From: Filosporella fistucella
Taxonomy: Eukaryota; Ascomycota; Leotiomycetes; Helotiales
Direction of reading: 5' to 3'
Assembly (NCBI GenBank): GCA_030077755.1
Contig: JAQJZZ010000004.1
Coordinates: forward strand, 1,240,001 to 1,304,000
Length of the DNA stretch: 64,000 nucleotides
Shown: positions 24,475 to 36,687 of the stretch, piece after piece
Numbering within the stretch: the stretch's first letter is position 1
How the letters are laid out: every line of letters begins with the position of its first letter
Translations under genes and position numbers: made by a program
Notes under the pieces: model-generated
The model's input: the letters and a program-made list of their open reading frames with translations, nothing else
Databases searched by the model: none
Told to the model about the DNA's origin: nothing

Positions 24475-24790
24475 TTCGGTCTTGAGAAAGTGATTCGTAC
24501 TTTGAATATTTCTCTGATTGAGTCGTTGAAAGGAAATGGAAGAAACAATGATGGATGGTGATACAGATTGTTATTTGAGAGCAATGTTCAGTACAATAGA
24601 GCAGGTAAGGAGAGAGAAGCTGGTATGCAACGTAAGATGGCGGCGGGACAAGAAGGCAAGACCGAGCTTCTTAAGTATGCCAGAGAGAAATAGCGGTGAC
24701 AGTGACCTGATATAGAACAAAGTGAGAGAAATGTGGAACACATGACGGTTGCTTGCCATACTAGACGTTGACAGCGGACCAGAATAGTCA

Positions 24791-24833
24791 GGTAGTAGGG
24801 TAAGGTAGGGTAGGGTAGGGTAGGTAAGGTAAG
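24791..24833. repeat. TAGGG/TAAGG pentamer array
   Basis: A short tandem array of TAGGG mixed with TAAGG and AGGTA units. It is pentameric, not the TTAGGG hexamer of fungal telomeres, so it is not read as an interstitial telomere. Confidence 0.75.
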
Positions 24834-26990
24834 GAATAGTACCGGTTTGATACGTCGTATGCAAGAGCCAACAATTGAACCGGGGACCGGCCGTGTTGCC
24901 ATCTGGATAGCTTCTGGGGAAACGCATAGATAGAAGCAAGGTAGGTACAGTAGGTGCCTTACGTTTGAACGAATTGGAAGGGACCGGGAGCGAGCCGTAT
25001 GGGGTAGGGTATACTGAATGTGACCTGTGGCAACTTCGAGTACGTGAAGAGTAGTATCTGAGTACCTGAGTACCTCAGTAAATAAACCAATTAGAAACGG
25101 GATAAAGGTATACCTTAAGGTAGTATGGGTATAAGGTATGCGAGTGGCCATCACTGGCATTTCACCTTCTTTTCCGTTACTGTACTGTATACCGTATGGC
25201 ATTGCATTCTATCAGTAGTCGATTATTGTTCTGTTTCGGTCTGTATGGTATGGTAAGATATGGGCATGGGTATGCAAACCGGCCGGACGGTCTGTTGGAT
25301 AGTATGGCTCGCAGTACGATGATGATACAGGGTGCAGTATCGATGCGTGGTGCGAGATGCGAGGATGTGGATGTGTGAATAATGTGGGTGTGAATGTGAA
25401 ATGTGGATGTGGATGTTGTCCCACAGGCCGAGAAAAAGGCGGGGAAGATGCGAGGAAGCGGGAAGTGGGAGTGGAAGTGGCAGTGGAAGCCGATAAGAGG
25501 CGCATCGAGGCGGAGGCGATGATGGTACTGTAGGTAAAAGACCCTCAACCAGCCATTTCATAGGTGAAGTAATACAGACCTCGGCACAGTTAAACTTCCC
25601 CAGCATGTTGGACAGTACAGGTATCAGCATCAGTACCTATCAGGATAACTACCTAGGTAATCCTATCCATTAAGGATTGGCATGAGGTAAGATATCTTCA
25701 AGGTGGTGACGAGTAAGGTAGCAACTTCGGACACGGAGGAACCTGCTGCAAAGGCCATCTCGACGTGGTGCAACTTTGACCCTTCTCTCGACAAACACTT
25801 TCCTTTACCTTGCCTTGCCTTCCATTGCCTACTTTGCCTACCTATGAGTTACCTCCCTTAGGTATCTCACCCTACCTTACCTTATATTAATTACATAGGT
25901 ACAAGTCCAGTACCCCGATCGTTTCTGCATCTTGAACCTACTATGTACACATACCCATACCCGTTTATTCATACCTTATGGAATCTCTCACCCTTTCCTG
26001 TTCTCGTGCACCTCATCCCAGTTAGTCATTAAGATAGGTAAAGAATAGAGGTGTGAATTCTGTATCTATTGGTCCATTCGGACTCTCATGCAGTAACACC
26101 AAGTCATATTATGTGAGATATTTTGTAGATGCTTAGATGCCAGTTGGAAATTCCGCCCATTCCGGCCCAAGTGCTCAAAGCAAAGGAAACGTGTGAGGGA
26201 AGTACAGTGCAGTCTGGCTAAAGCTTGCTTGGTAGTTCTCCAACCAGATCTAGCAACAAACTCTACATAATTCACCCATCACCTCTATTCCGACTAGATT
26301 CTCTGTCCCGCTTCAATTTTCACAAGGAGAGGTGATAAGTATAGAAGTCTTCAATAGAACCTTTTGATCTTCTACTTCACTCTACTCGATGAAGTACCTA
26401 AATACATCCCCGAGCTAGGCTCGCACCGCATCCCGGCCATCACGGATTGATGCTGCGCTACCTGATGCCTGGGCTACCTCCGGAGTTAATTTATATTCGA
26501 CACATTCGAAGAAAGTCGACCCCTTAAAGAATGTTTGATAAAATGATACCAATTCAGAACAGTATCAAAGTCCCCTGAATAGGTGGAGCTTTTTCGATAG
26601 GTACTATATCGTCACTACTTTGAAATCTCTTTTATATACAATTATAGTGTGTATATCAGCCAAGGGAAGTAGGCGTGAAATCTTTAGCAAGTTTGATGTG
26701 CCATGGGCACTTACCTAATGATACAATCAAGTGGCTACTTTGACAAATTGGCATGGACTTTGGCCTCTGGTTGGTTATGTAATCGAGGAATGCAGAATGG
26801 CACCTTATTGGCTAAGCGTGAAGGTGAATGCTAAGGCAGGTAGGTAACAGACCACAAGGAAGCCACACCCACACCTCACAAACCACACCTCACGACCCAA
26901 CCCAACCACCTCGCCCAGCCCTGCAAACCCGAAAATGACACGAAAATTCGCGTTCACCCGACGCGTTTGCTCACTCCGTCCAGCTAACCT

Positions 26991-27012
26991 CACCTCCACC
27001 TCCACCTCCACC
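26991..27012. repeat. (CACCTC)n microsatellite
   Basis: Tandem CACCTC/CCTCCA units spanning about 22 bases in gene-free DNA. Confidence 0.85.
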
Positions 27013-27488
27013 GCTACAGGAGTCTCTGTCTAGGTAGCTACTCAGTGTCCACATTTGAGATAATATTATCTCCCACGTCGTTCAATCTGTCGTACAAACT
27101 CCCGAGTATCGAGTAAATCCAAACAGATTACCTTCTGCCCAAAGGCCTTTCATAATTCCAATTCCAGAGCAGACCGTCATAATCCAAACAACGCCTAACC
27201 CAGCGCCTAACATACTGGTGCACCCGCTGCATTACCCAGCTTTGATATGCTTAATACAGCCATTCACACCTACACACCTCTCCAAGCCAAAGCGTCCGAA
27301 GAAACCTTATCGTAGACATTATCACCCCCCACCCGTGCCTACAACACTGCGATCATGCTTCCTCGACGCTTAGCGGACCTGATAAAGACAAATACCACTG
27401 CAGTAAGACCGTTGAAATCGTATGTGATACAACACAAATTCGTAAACAAATACCTCTATCAGAGAAAGAGGGTGTGATATTTAACCTA

Positions 27489-28710
27489 TCATGACATGAG
27501 ATCCCCCCCAAGCTGCATCCCAAGGCCAGCGTGCTTAGATGAGCTGGTATTGCTATCACGCATGTTGGGGCCAGACTGGGGATAATTGTCAAATGTCAGG
27601 CGTCGTCGAGCCACTGTTAATGGAGTCTTGGCGGTTCTTGGAGTCTTTGGCCATGCGACTTGGGCAGGACTTGGAGTGATATTGACAAAGTCAGAGAAAT
27701 CAAAGCCATAGGTCTGAGAAGGGGTACTGGGTGCACCACCTCCAAAGATGGAGGGAAGACCACCACCTCCGCCGGGGGTGGTCATCATCGACGAAGGGAG
27801 CGCAAGATTCTTTGGTGGTGGGGTTGAAGGGGGTTGCATGCGAGCACGAGAGGTGGGATTTGCTGGTGAAGGAGACGTGGCGAGATACAATAGCAGATCA
27901 GCACCTTCTTCTCCCGATTTCCCATTCTTATCTTTGTTCCGACGGCCCAAGCTTCCTCGATTACGGACAGGAGAAGGTGTGCGTGGTGGAGATGAAGTAA
28001 TATTGAATGAGTGTGCCGGAAGTGTATTCTCTTCGTCGTCAGACAATGCAGCAAAGTTCGAGTGCATATCATCGGACACATGGCTGCTTCCTGGATAAAA
28101 TGCAAGACCCGGGCCAGACGAAGTGGTAAAGTGTGTCTGCTTTCGTGGTTTGATAGGTGACGATTGGGTGAGTTGATGGTCTTTCCAGGAGCCCCGGACT
28201 CCATTTGTTGATCTGCCAGCTGTAGGAGAAGAACGAAATCTCTTGCGAGAACTGGCGGTGGAGCTTGGCTGCTCAAAGCTGTTGTGGTAACTCCGCTTTC
28301 GATATCCAGTGCTGCTCCCGCTCCCACTTCTTAAGCCAATCTGATCGGAAAAGACCGCAGAACGTTTGAGCGGTGAGCTCATAAGATTTCTTGAACCGGC
28401 AAATCGTAACTCGGATGTGGTGCTAGAGGATGAATCGGAAAAGACATCTCCACTTGATGTTGGACGTCGGCGCTTCAATTCTTCCTCAACCTTCGGCTCG
28501 ATGATATCCAAAGTGAGATCCTGCCATCCTCGGGAGCTCTTGTATTGTGCGAAGGCGAGTCGAGTCTTAAGTTTGCGAGTAATCTGCAAACATTTATAAG
28601 TAAAAGGTGAAGGGCGAAGAAGACTTGAACCTTACCTTGCTCACTTCAGCACGCTTAAGGACAGCATCAGCCACTCCATCGGGGTCTTTCTTGTAAGGAG
28701 AAGACATCAT
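27489..28710 (-). CDS. WHI5/NRM1-family G1/S transcription repressor
   Basis: Exons complement(28636..28710, 27489..28583) give 389 aa. Exon 1 (MMSSPYKKDPDGVADAVLKRAEVSK) joins ITRKLKTRLAFAQYKSSRGWQDLTLDIIEPKVEEEL, which fits the Whi5 motif (basic start, FAxYKxxxGW, then an acidic helix) that binds SBF/MBF. The middle is Ser/Pro-rich with many SP/TP sites (PPRTPSPVRNRG, SSPIKPRK), as expected for CDK control. GADLLLYLATSPSPANP and the C-terminal DFSDFVNITPSP are further conserved short motifs. It probably represses G1/S genes, by analogy with yeast Whi5/Nrm1. The upstream frame stays open without an ATG; the start could be either Met of the MM pair. Confidence 0.82.
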
Positions 28711-31286
28711 TGATTTGGTTTCTTCTTTTCCAATTGGTTTGCGGTCAATAGAGGGAGGCCAAATTGTAGAATAGAACCACTTTGGATGTTCTTTATCGGG
28801 CCTAGGAGGTCGGCGTCTAGGAGTGAGAAAGTGGAAATTAAGAGTCGGATGGTTCAAGGGTGGAGGAATTTCTTCGACGAGGGATTGTGGGGACGGGGGA
28901 TAGGGCTTTGGAGGTGTACAGGACTGTAAATAGAGGGATGGCAATAGAATGTGAGAAAGTGAAGGTTGGAGGTTGATCCTGAGAAAGGGTTCGGTCTGTG
29001 GTTGGAATCCGAGTGCAGTTCATTCCTGGCCTGTGAGGTGAAGCAAACGAGAAACGGGAGGGAGACGCGAAATCAAGCGGGCGTGCAAAGTGCAGGCAGG
29101 AGCTGGAGCAACCAGCCCAGCCAACCAAGCGAGGTGGTGGAGGTGAGCGAGGTGAGCAGGGCTGCTTATTCCCAGCCTGGGCTATTTTTCCTTGGTTATA
29201 ATAACCAACCAATGACTTGAGATATATCATGCTTTATAATGACCGTGCACGAGGGCGGGTCTAACAATGTCGTTGAGAGAACTGCGAGTGCGAGATTTTA
29301 AGGAAGGGGTGATAAGGAGAGATGTGTTGGTAGTAATAGTTTCAAAGTCCGTAATAAATCATATCAGAGGAGTTTGAAAAAAAAAAAGATGAGCACTAAT
29401 TCCTAAGCATTTATGTAAGTCATGAAATAACTCCTTTGTATGAGGGAATAACTCATTTGTAAAGAGGGAAGTGAGCTCGTCACCCCCATAATAGATCAGA
29501 AAATAATATATGCTATGATGCACCATCCATTTAGTATTTAGAATTAGTACAAAGAGATTGCATACCTACCTAGGTGGAGGACAATATCGAGTAACACATT
29601 TCGATATGCCATAACGAAGTTTTATTGTGTATTCATAGTGTTGCACCTTTCGCCTTTGTAATTATCACATTTCCACGTTCTCCCTAAAATTTGGGGTTTT
29701 TTTTTCGCAAGAACAAAGTGAAATATAGGTATCCATGTCGTGAGTGTGGAGGGAGAGATTCTCTATTCCAGGAATTCATGAAATCCGCAGGAACATCCAG
29801 TCTGCACTGGAGAATCCCTCCATTTCCTCTTCTCTCCAATCGATAAGTAAGCTGGGAACGATGTTGATACTCCAAGGTTTCTGACGCTCTTTGGCAAACA
29901 ATTAGGCTTCGTCAGTGCTTTCATGGCCATAGCTTGCTTTGCTTTGCATTGTTGGTGATGCATCTGCGTCAGGCACGACGACATGAATTGAAACAAGTTC
30001 TTTTAATTGGGAGCAGAACCGGGTCTCTTCTGCCTTCCTTCACCTACCTCAATTTCTGATTTCAGCATATTCACCTACAAGTACTTGCCAAAATAAATCG
30101 ACTTCAGCCTCCATTTTTTTGCAGACACCGGATCTCGCTGTACTAACTTCCCTTTTGCTACTACGTCTACCTCCGTACCTCTGACAGCAGCAGCTCGAGA
30201 ACTGCTTGGACTGCTTCACGCACGTGTTGCAGACCTGGATTTTGGTCCTCATGTCGATTCCAGTTTGCTGGAAGGGGCGGGTTGGAAATGTCAAATGCTA
30301 TTTGTGTGCGTGTGGTGTGGTGCCACTGGTTGTATATGCAATTCTTCCCTTCCCGCAGGTGTATATTGTGTGCAGCTGGACATGGTAATCTTTTCTTTCA
30401 CAACCTGGCGAAAGATAAAAGTGTGAAACTAAACATCTCCGCGTCTGATAGGCTTAGGCGCGCTTTTATCGCATCGGCCAAAGCAAGACAAAATAAGTAC
30501 GAGTAGCTTGTAGTTGTTGTGCAGTCGAGCCAATGCAGAGTCCGTGGCGCTCTTCAACTTGACTTTCCGGCGTTAGATACCATACCATACCTTACCTTAC
30601 CTTACCTACCTTAGAGTCGTCGTGAGTCGTAAACCTTGAGCCACACCCACATCCACATCGACACGCCTCCACACCTTGATACTTTCAACCTTGCAGGGAG
30701 CTTGGCACCACACGAAGTACCTAGCTTTTTGAGCTTGTCCACTTATCGATTCACACTTCTGTTGCTGAGAACGTAGTCTGCTTGTACTACTGCAAAAAGA
30801 CAATTGAAAGACTTCGAGAGGTGAGCCTCACTTCACCTCACCTCACCTCCATCCCACCACTTCCGTTCTGTTGCCTTCTTTTCTTTCTTGTGAGCTTCAT
30901 ACCTGCTCGGTCAGCACCCACTCAATTTGGTCACTTCATACCTACTTTACCTTTGCTCGCTCACGCAAACAACTTCGTGAGGAGGACTTGCTCTCACTGT
31001 ACTGTCTCGACTGTCCACTCAGGCCCCAGCACCCTCGCCTTGGTTACATCCTGGCATACGCAACGCAACCCAACGCAAACCCCGGCCCCGGTTCTTCTTA
31101 TCGAAATCAAGGCACAGCGGCGTCATCGCCTAAAATAATACAGGCACAAGCTGCTGCAGCTTCAGATTCTCGATTTCGAAAGGCCGGAGCTCTAACCACT
31201 ACACTCGTTTGGTATGGACTCAATCTTGACTCTCTTGTCAATAGCTTCGTACAATTGGAAATATCTAACCATTGCGCAGATCCATA
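28711..31286. other. Gene-free 2.6 kb between divergent WHI5-like and metalloprotease genes
   Basis: No supportable ORF. About 29426-29468 holds an imperfect 21/22-base tandem duplication. TACCTTACC-type words occur at about 30584-30612, a CACCT run at about 30826-30852, and decamer ACTGTACTGT at 30996-31005. On the minus strand about 31140-31220 contains a tRNA-D-arm-like stretch. A likely 5'UTR intron (donor GTATGG near 31212, acceptor CGCAG at about 31279) precedes the metalloprotease start. Confidence 0.45.
29426..29468. repeat. Imperfect 21/22-base tandem duplication
   Basis: Unit 29426-29446 and unit 29447-29468 share AATAACTC(C/A)TTTGTA followed by an A/G-rich tail, with a few mismatches and one indel. 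Confidence 0.7.
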
Positions 31287-33886
31287 ATGGCACCCTCGCG
31301 GTTCAATCTCAAGAATATCAAGAGACGCTCTCTTGCAAGCTTTCGAACGGAAAGAAGTACCGATTCTGGTAATGAGACGGCTCAATCATCTTCAACCTTG
31401 TCAACTACGGGTGCAATTACACCACCTTCGAATTCTTCCTCGAATCTTCCCTCAATCGCCAATGGCACTACTACACCTCCAATCCCACCTACTCGCCCAA
31501 CCTTGAATACATCTTCGAGTAACAGAGCAAGCGTCTCAGGCATGTCAGGACTTGGAATGCTGGCACCGAATTCATCACTTCCTGGGTCCCCGTATGCGCC
31601 GCAGATACTTTCCATCTTTGATGGAACATGGGTAAAATATCCCCAAGAAAATAGGACCCACCACAAGAGAAGTTTAGCTGACAATGAAGTAGGTACATCA
31701 AAAGATTCTGTTAATTCATGGGCAAATAGCAGATCCTGCCACCCAGGCACTCGAGGGCACTGTGACAGTTACTCGACCTGATGACAACCTTCCACCATTC
31801 TCCTGGCCTGTTTGTGAGTCGCATTTCAAAGCTCTCATCTACCTTATGCCAGGTTCGAACCGACTGCGATTTGAATTTACATCACCGAAGCTGGCGAACA
31901 ACAGTTCCAATCCACTTCATACAACAACCCTCCAAATCAATATGGTTCCGCCACTCGCGAGTCCTCCTCTTCAGCTGGTTCTCCTCCTCGCTAAAGACTC
32001 ACCGGAGACATTCGATGCTGTACCGTCAAGAGTAGAGAAAGAGGGCAATGGATTGCAGACCGCGACGAATAAATTTAGGATGGCAGCATATTTGTGGCAA
32101 GCATATACTGTAAGTAACATGAAATCCCACAAAGTTGAAAGAGGACGGGAGGGTAGTGAAGCAGCGAAATCAGCTTGGGAAATGGAACAGCCCGCGACCT
32201 ACAGCATTCTTGTCATAGTGGGCCATTTCTATATTTACTAACCATTTGCAGAGCGAACAGATGCACCGGAACAACCTGGGAAGAAGAGTGTTTAGGATCG
32301 AGGAGGAGTGGATGACAGGAACCTCTAACCTCCGCGACCGAGAAACCCATACTATGCGAAATGAGGCGAGAGTACATGTCGTGCGGACAGAGAAAACAGT
32401 TGCAGAACTTCGTGATCTCGAGCGTGCACAACAAAATGAGAAGGGAACAAAGAAGGATGAGCTTTTTGGCATAGCTCTCGAAGCTGTCACCAATTACTTC
32501 AAGCCACTGCCAGGTCAAAAGCAGTACGTCGCAGCCTTGCTCCTCGACTCCCACTGGGACAAGGATCAGAAGACCATCTTAGCACACGCGGCAGTGGGTG
32601 GAGGTAATGGACAGATTCAGCTTGCGATCATGGGATCTCATGCCTTGCAGAGTTACCCATCTTGCTTTGAGGAGGTGGTTCCAGCTTTTACGGATTGCAC
32701 CCCTACCGATACGACCTATGTTGCAAACGACTGTAGTGAATCTGGAAGTAGCTGGGAAGCAGCAAACATTGGTATTGGCGCTCATTTGCATGAGGTAGGA
32801 CATCTTTTTGGATGCCCACATCAAGAGAGTGGAATTATGTGCCGTGGCTATGTTACCCTCAACAGATCCTTCACAACCCGTGAACCGTTCTCTACACGGA
32901 CTAGATCCAGGGGTGGCCTCGTATTGATGCAAGATGAATGTAGTTGGCATAGGTTGGACTGTTTGCGCTTTAGGAGCCACCCATGCTTTGCACTCCCAAC
33001 AGATTCAGTGAGATCTACAGATGATTCAGTTCAAGCCTGGTTTTTGGACAATGGAACTTTGATACTCACGGCGCCATCGGGTGTCGCATACCTCGAAATT
33101 TACACACCTGGGCAGGAGCTCTGTCGCTATTGGCAAGAATTCGCTGATTGGAATGGAAATGGTTCAGTGCAACGCCAGATGAATTTGACGGAGCAAGACC
33201 TGAGGGCGCGCCTCCCTGACGATCTGAAGAAAGCCAAGCTGAAGCTGTCGATCAAGTCGGTTGCGGGTGGAAGCTGTGATGTGGAAGATGTTGCCTCGAG
33301 GCTAAAGGCCGCCAAATTGAAGATGCCAAACGGACGTAATGCGTTCAGAGGAAGTCGAATTGGCGTGTCAGGAATGAACGGCTCAACACCCGAGGAGTTG
33401 GTTCTCTGGAGCACTATCCATCAGCAAAAACTGCTCAGACAAGTCAAGGTGTACCACGGCTCTGCCGTAGATGGGCTAGAGTTTGTTTTCGAGGATTCTA
33501 CTTCGCAACTCTTTGGAAAGAGAGGTGGAATCCCAGGGGGCAGCGATTTCAATCTAGGTATGAGATCTTGGTCCGCGTTGTGCCCGTTCTATACTGACCC
33601 TCAAAAGACACTCGTAGAGGTGAGCAAATATTAGGTTTCTATGTCCGAAGTGGTTTCTGGATCGACGGTATCGCCATCATCACAAATCAAGGAAGAAAAT
33701 CCCCTACGTATGGAAATCCAACCGGCGGTTCTGGGTCAGTTTTTATTCCGCCTCCTCATGAGAGAATCTCTACTGATCTTTGTATATAGACACACTCTGA
33801 TACCTCCCAGAGGATACTCGATTGCCGGTGTTTCTGGATCCTGTGCAGATTGGCTAGATGGGTTTGGCCTTTTGATTACCCGATAA
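31287..33886 (+). CDS. YIL108W-type zinc metalloprotease with C-terminal jacalin-like lectin domain
   Basis: Exons 31287..31631, 31693..32109, 32252..33557, 33608..33734 and 33790..33886 give 763 aa. A Ser/Thr/Pro-rich N-terminus of about 105 residues precedes ILSIFDGTW joined to VHQKILLIHGQ. The zinc site is HEVGHLFGCPHQ (HExxHxxGxxH, about residue 436), typical of metzincin-type folds. The C-terminal 110 residues form a jacalin-like beta-prism: LEFVFEDSTSQLFGKRGG, then across intron 3 DTRRGEQILGFYVRSGFWIDGIAI, and finally IAGVSGSCADWLDGFGLL. Intron 33558..33607 ends in an AAG acceptor, but the junction restores the conserved strand exactly. Fungal homologues of yeast YIL108W share this layout; the substrate is unknown. 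There is no signal peptide, so it is probably cytosolic. Confidence 0.9.
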
Positions 33887-35185
33887 TCATACATATATGC
33901 ATCATTGGATCATGTTCCCGTCACGGCACCATCCACAAATCCTGCGGTATGATATCCGAATGGTTATGCCGGGAGAGCCACAGATTAATATTGTATAATT
34001 GCTGTTGTTGTATAAATCGGAGGGTTGGAAACCGATCTGTGGCCCTCCAAAAAACATAATATCCGCAAGCAAATGCCATTTGCGAATCTGCGCAACAGCA
34101 TTTGCAAAATTACGCAATAGCTGGATACGACCCCCAAAGTACATAACTTGCGGCATGCAAAAAACCCTCTCCCACCTACCAGTAGAGCAATGGGAGGGGG
34201 ATGTGTAAATAGATTCACGACACGAATGATATAGAGTAATAATGACCAAGTCTATTCTTCAGATGGATGGCAATGCGTGATCAAGTAATCAAGAGTTATC
34301 TGAATGTAGCTCCAATAGGGTACGTTGGAATAGGTATGGAAAGCATTTCCTCTCATCTGGCGAGCGACTAATCTCATAGAGAGCCTGACCTGTCAATTCG
34401 AAGCTTGTAGATAACAGCAACTTCTGCACACCTATCCTACGTGTGCACTGGGCAAACGATGATCTTGCACACAGAGATGCTACGAAATATGTAGAGCAGG
34501 TGCTTAACCACGAAGGGTAAAATGACCAGGCAGACTATGACGAATGGCTCTAATACGTCAGACCAGAGTCTAGAATGCTTTTGGGAGCGTTAGAAAGACA
34601 GTTTATATGCTTTGATTTTGAGCGCTCCGAATCTAAGTCCTCGAAAATTAAACTTCTCCCAAGATGTTGCTCTCTTCTACAATTTCTCACTTCCGAGCTT
34701 GTCGTCGGCAACAGCCATATAGTTGCGCTAGTTGGTTGCATTCTTTGATCTGCAAGTCATCCTAGACATTTAGAATGGAAGAAACACGAAATTGTACGAG
34801 TAGCTCAGTACCTTAGGTACTTGAACGTCAGCGGCAGTTCTAACCCTGGCAGTGTCATCTTCAGGACCTGTGGGGCTTGCCTACGGAGGTACCTCGGGTG
34901 CTCGAGAGATTTGAGATCCTGAGGTGTTAAGTGTATTGCCTCATGAGTCACGTGACTGGAAGCTCAGCTCCCGTCTCGCTGTGGCGCAGGCGCAGACGCA
35001 GGCTCAGTGCAAGTTGTGCTGTTCGGGCAACGTCATGGAGCTGAGTTTGTGAATCAAGGCTGGCTAAAAACCGCATAAGAATACGCCCCTCAACCATTCT
35101 GCTTCACGCCCTCATAGCTTTCAACTTCAAATTGTCCTACAACCCTATCTCAAACGCCCAGTCCAGATCAATATTTCCAGTCATC
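33887..35185. promoter_or_regulatory. Intergenic 1.3 kb upstream of phosphatidylserine synthase
   Basis: No ORF with a recognisable domain. It includes the metalloprotease 3' end and the promoter of the downstream gene. A palindromic GTACCTTAGGTAC occurs at about 34809-34821 and a 12-bp E-box palindrome at 34946-34957. Confidence 0.45.
34946..34957. promoter_or_regulatory. 12-bp E-box palindrome AGTCACGTGACT
   Basis: A perfect palindrome centred on CACGTG, with the GTCACGTGAC extension preferred by Cbf1-type bHLH factors. It sits about 230 bases upstream of the phosphatidylserine synthase start. bHLH control of phospholipid genes is known in yeast, through a CATGTG variant; binding here is inference. 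Confidence 0.45.
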
Positions 35186-36070
35186 ATGTCCAAAAGAACA
35201 AATACAAATCATTCAAATGGCTCTGCGAAAGACTCAACTGTCGGTGAGCCTGGTATTTTCTTTCCTCCAGACTTTGAGTAATCCCAAATAACTAACCTTC
35301 ATAGCTATGGACAAGCAGAAGAAGTTACTTTCGGAGGATGTTGGTCACTTCAGCTTAATTAAAGCAATGCATCTTGCAGACCTGATCACAGAACTGAACG
35401 GTATGCAATGAAAAATCGGGATAATCCGTGGGCATGAGAATTAATACTCGCAGGCTTGTGCGGAGTCATGTCGGTCTTCTCCTCTATGCGATATTGTCTT
35501 GGTCCACCTTCTGCACATGCGAATTTGTGGGCGGCGTTGGCATTCATGCCTTTCGGATTATTCTTCGATTTTATGGATGGCAAGGTTGCACGATGGAGAA
35601 AGAAGAGCAGTCTGATGGGCCAAGAACTTGATTCTCTGGCAGACTTGGTATGGGACTTCCCATCCTCTTAGTTGATTCAGTATTTTTGACTGCTTTAATA
35701 GATATCTTTCGGTGTCTCTCCAGCCGTTGCAGCATTCGCCATTGGTCTCCGCACCCCAGTCGACCATTTACTCCTTTCATTCTTCGTCCTTTGCGGTTTG
35801 ACTCGTCTTGCACGCTTCAACATCACTGTAGCAAATGTCCCCAAAGATGCAACTGGAAAAAGTCAATACTTCGAAGGCACCCCCATCCCTACATCATTGT
35901 CTATTGCTGCCCTGATGGGGTATTGGGTCAAGCAAGGCTGGATCTTGGAGAATCTCCCACTTGGAACATGGGCAACAGGCACCATTTTCGAATTTCATCC
36001 AGTTGTGGGACTATTTATACTGAGTGGAATCATGATGACTAGCAAGACAATCCACATTCCAAAGCCATAG
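35186..36070 (+). CDS. CHO1: CDP-diacylglycerol-serine O-phosphatidyltransferase
   Basis: Exons 35186..35243, 35305..35400, 35454..35647 and 35702..36070 give 238 aa. The enzyme makes phosphatidylserine from CDP-diacylglycerol and serine in the ER membrane. The CDP-alcohol phosphatidyltransferase signature is intact: [23 protein letters not shown], split only just downstream by intron 3 before [24 protein letters not shown] across intron 2 is the first helix, and the PSS landmarks GLTRLARFN and FEGTPIPTS follow. Hydrophobic helices flank the active site ([40 protein letters not shown]). The length is somewhat short, with a brief polar N-terminus. An E-box palindrome lies upstream. Confidence 0.95.
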
Positions 36071-36687
36071 ATAGAAAGGGATAGTGAAGGTGAAAATGGG
36101 ACTGGGCACGAAAGGATAGACTAGATCCACGACGGTACAGGCTTAGGTGTGGGTGGGATGTCTTCTCACCTTTAGTCGATGATTCCTCCTTACTTATAAA
36201 ATGAAAAGCAAGACCCAAAGTGTTTTGCTCTCCTTAGGCGCACATTCCACATGCGCATCCAGTGATGAGAATCATCGGCTAACAAACCAGGTCTCGATCT
36301 CGGATGAGGCTTTCGACAAAAAAGGACGGCAAGATTAAAATCAAATCCCGAGTATTAAATTCATTCTTGACCGAATGACCAAAGATGTGGACTCTAGTAA
36401 GGGTTGTGCAGTTGTGAAGTCTAGTGGTCCCAGCTATCTTGTACGAAAAGGGCTAATCGTCCCAGTCAAGTGCACCTGAAGAACAGATAGATCCTTTCTT
36501 CTAATGTAAGTGCTAGTAAGGACCACTTTCAAATACATATAACACTGTGGGGAAGCAATTTTGACATATCCCGTGATCTGGAGCTTTTTTTATACGTAAT
36601 ACCAGCAGACGTCCTTGAGTGCTGCAATACCCTTACAAGCAATTCCGCGAACGCCAAGAAATACAGAGCCCAGAGCAATTAGTCAAT
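36071..36687. other. Convergent intergenic 617 bases
   Basis: 3' regions of CHO1 and GAR1. No ORF, repeat or RNA gene recognised. Confidence 0.4.

Larger units (their letters stand above)
24475..27488. other. Gene-free 3.0 kb block rich in short repeats
   Basis: Only low-complexity ORFs occur. Visible structure: a (TAGGG)-like run at 24791-24833, scattered TACCT/AGGTA words at about 24940-25140 and 25640-25900, and GTGGAT/GTGGAA hexamer-like tracts at about 25360-25495. Decamer ACTGTACTGT is at 25189-25198, and a CCTCCA microsatellite is at 26991-27012. No coding exon, tRNA or transposon could be supported. Confidence 0.5.

Noticed and set aside
24791..24833. Possible interstitial telomere
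   Set aside because: The unit is TAGGG, mixed with TAAGG, not TTAGGG.
24588..25202. 204-codon minus-strand ORF in gene-free DNA
   Set aside because: Its sequence is driven by TACCC/TAGGG-type repeats (runs such as LPTLPYPTLPYY) and matches no family.
25177..25630. Overlapping minus-strand ORFs of 97-135 codons
   Set aside because: They come from GTGGAT-like hexamer repeats read in all three frames; no real composition or splice structure.
33902..34249. Minus-strand ORF after the metalloprotease
   Set aside because: No recognisable motif, unfavourable composition, and only partly outside the 3' region of a real gene.
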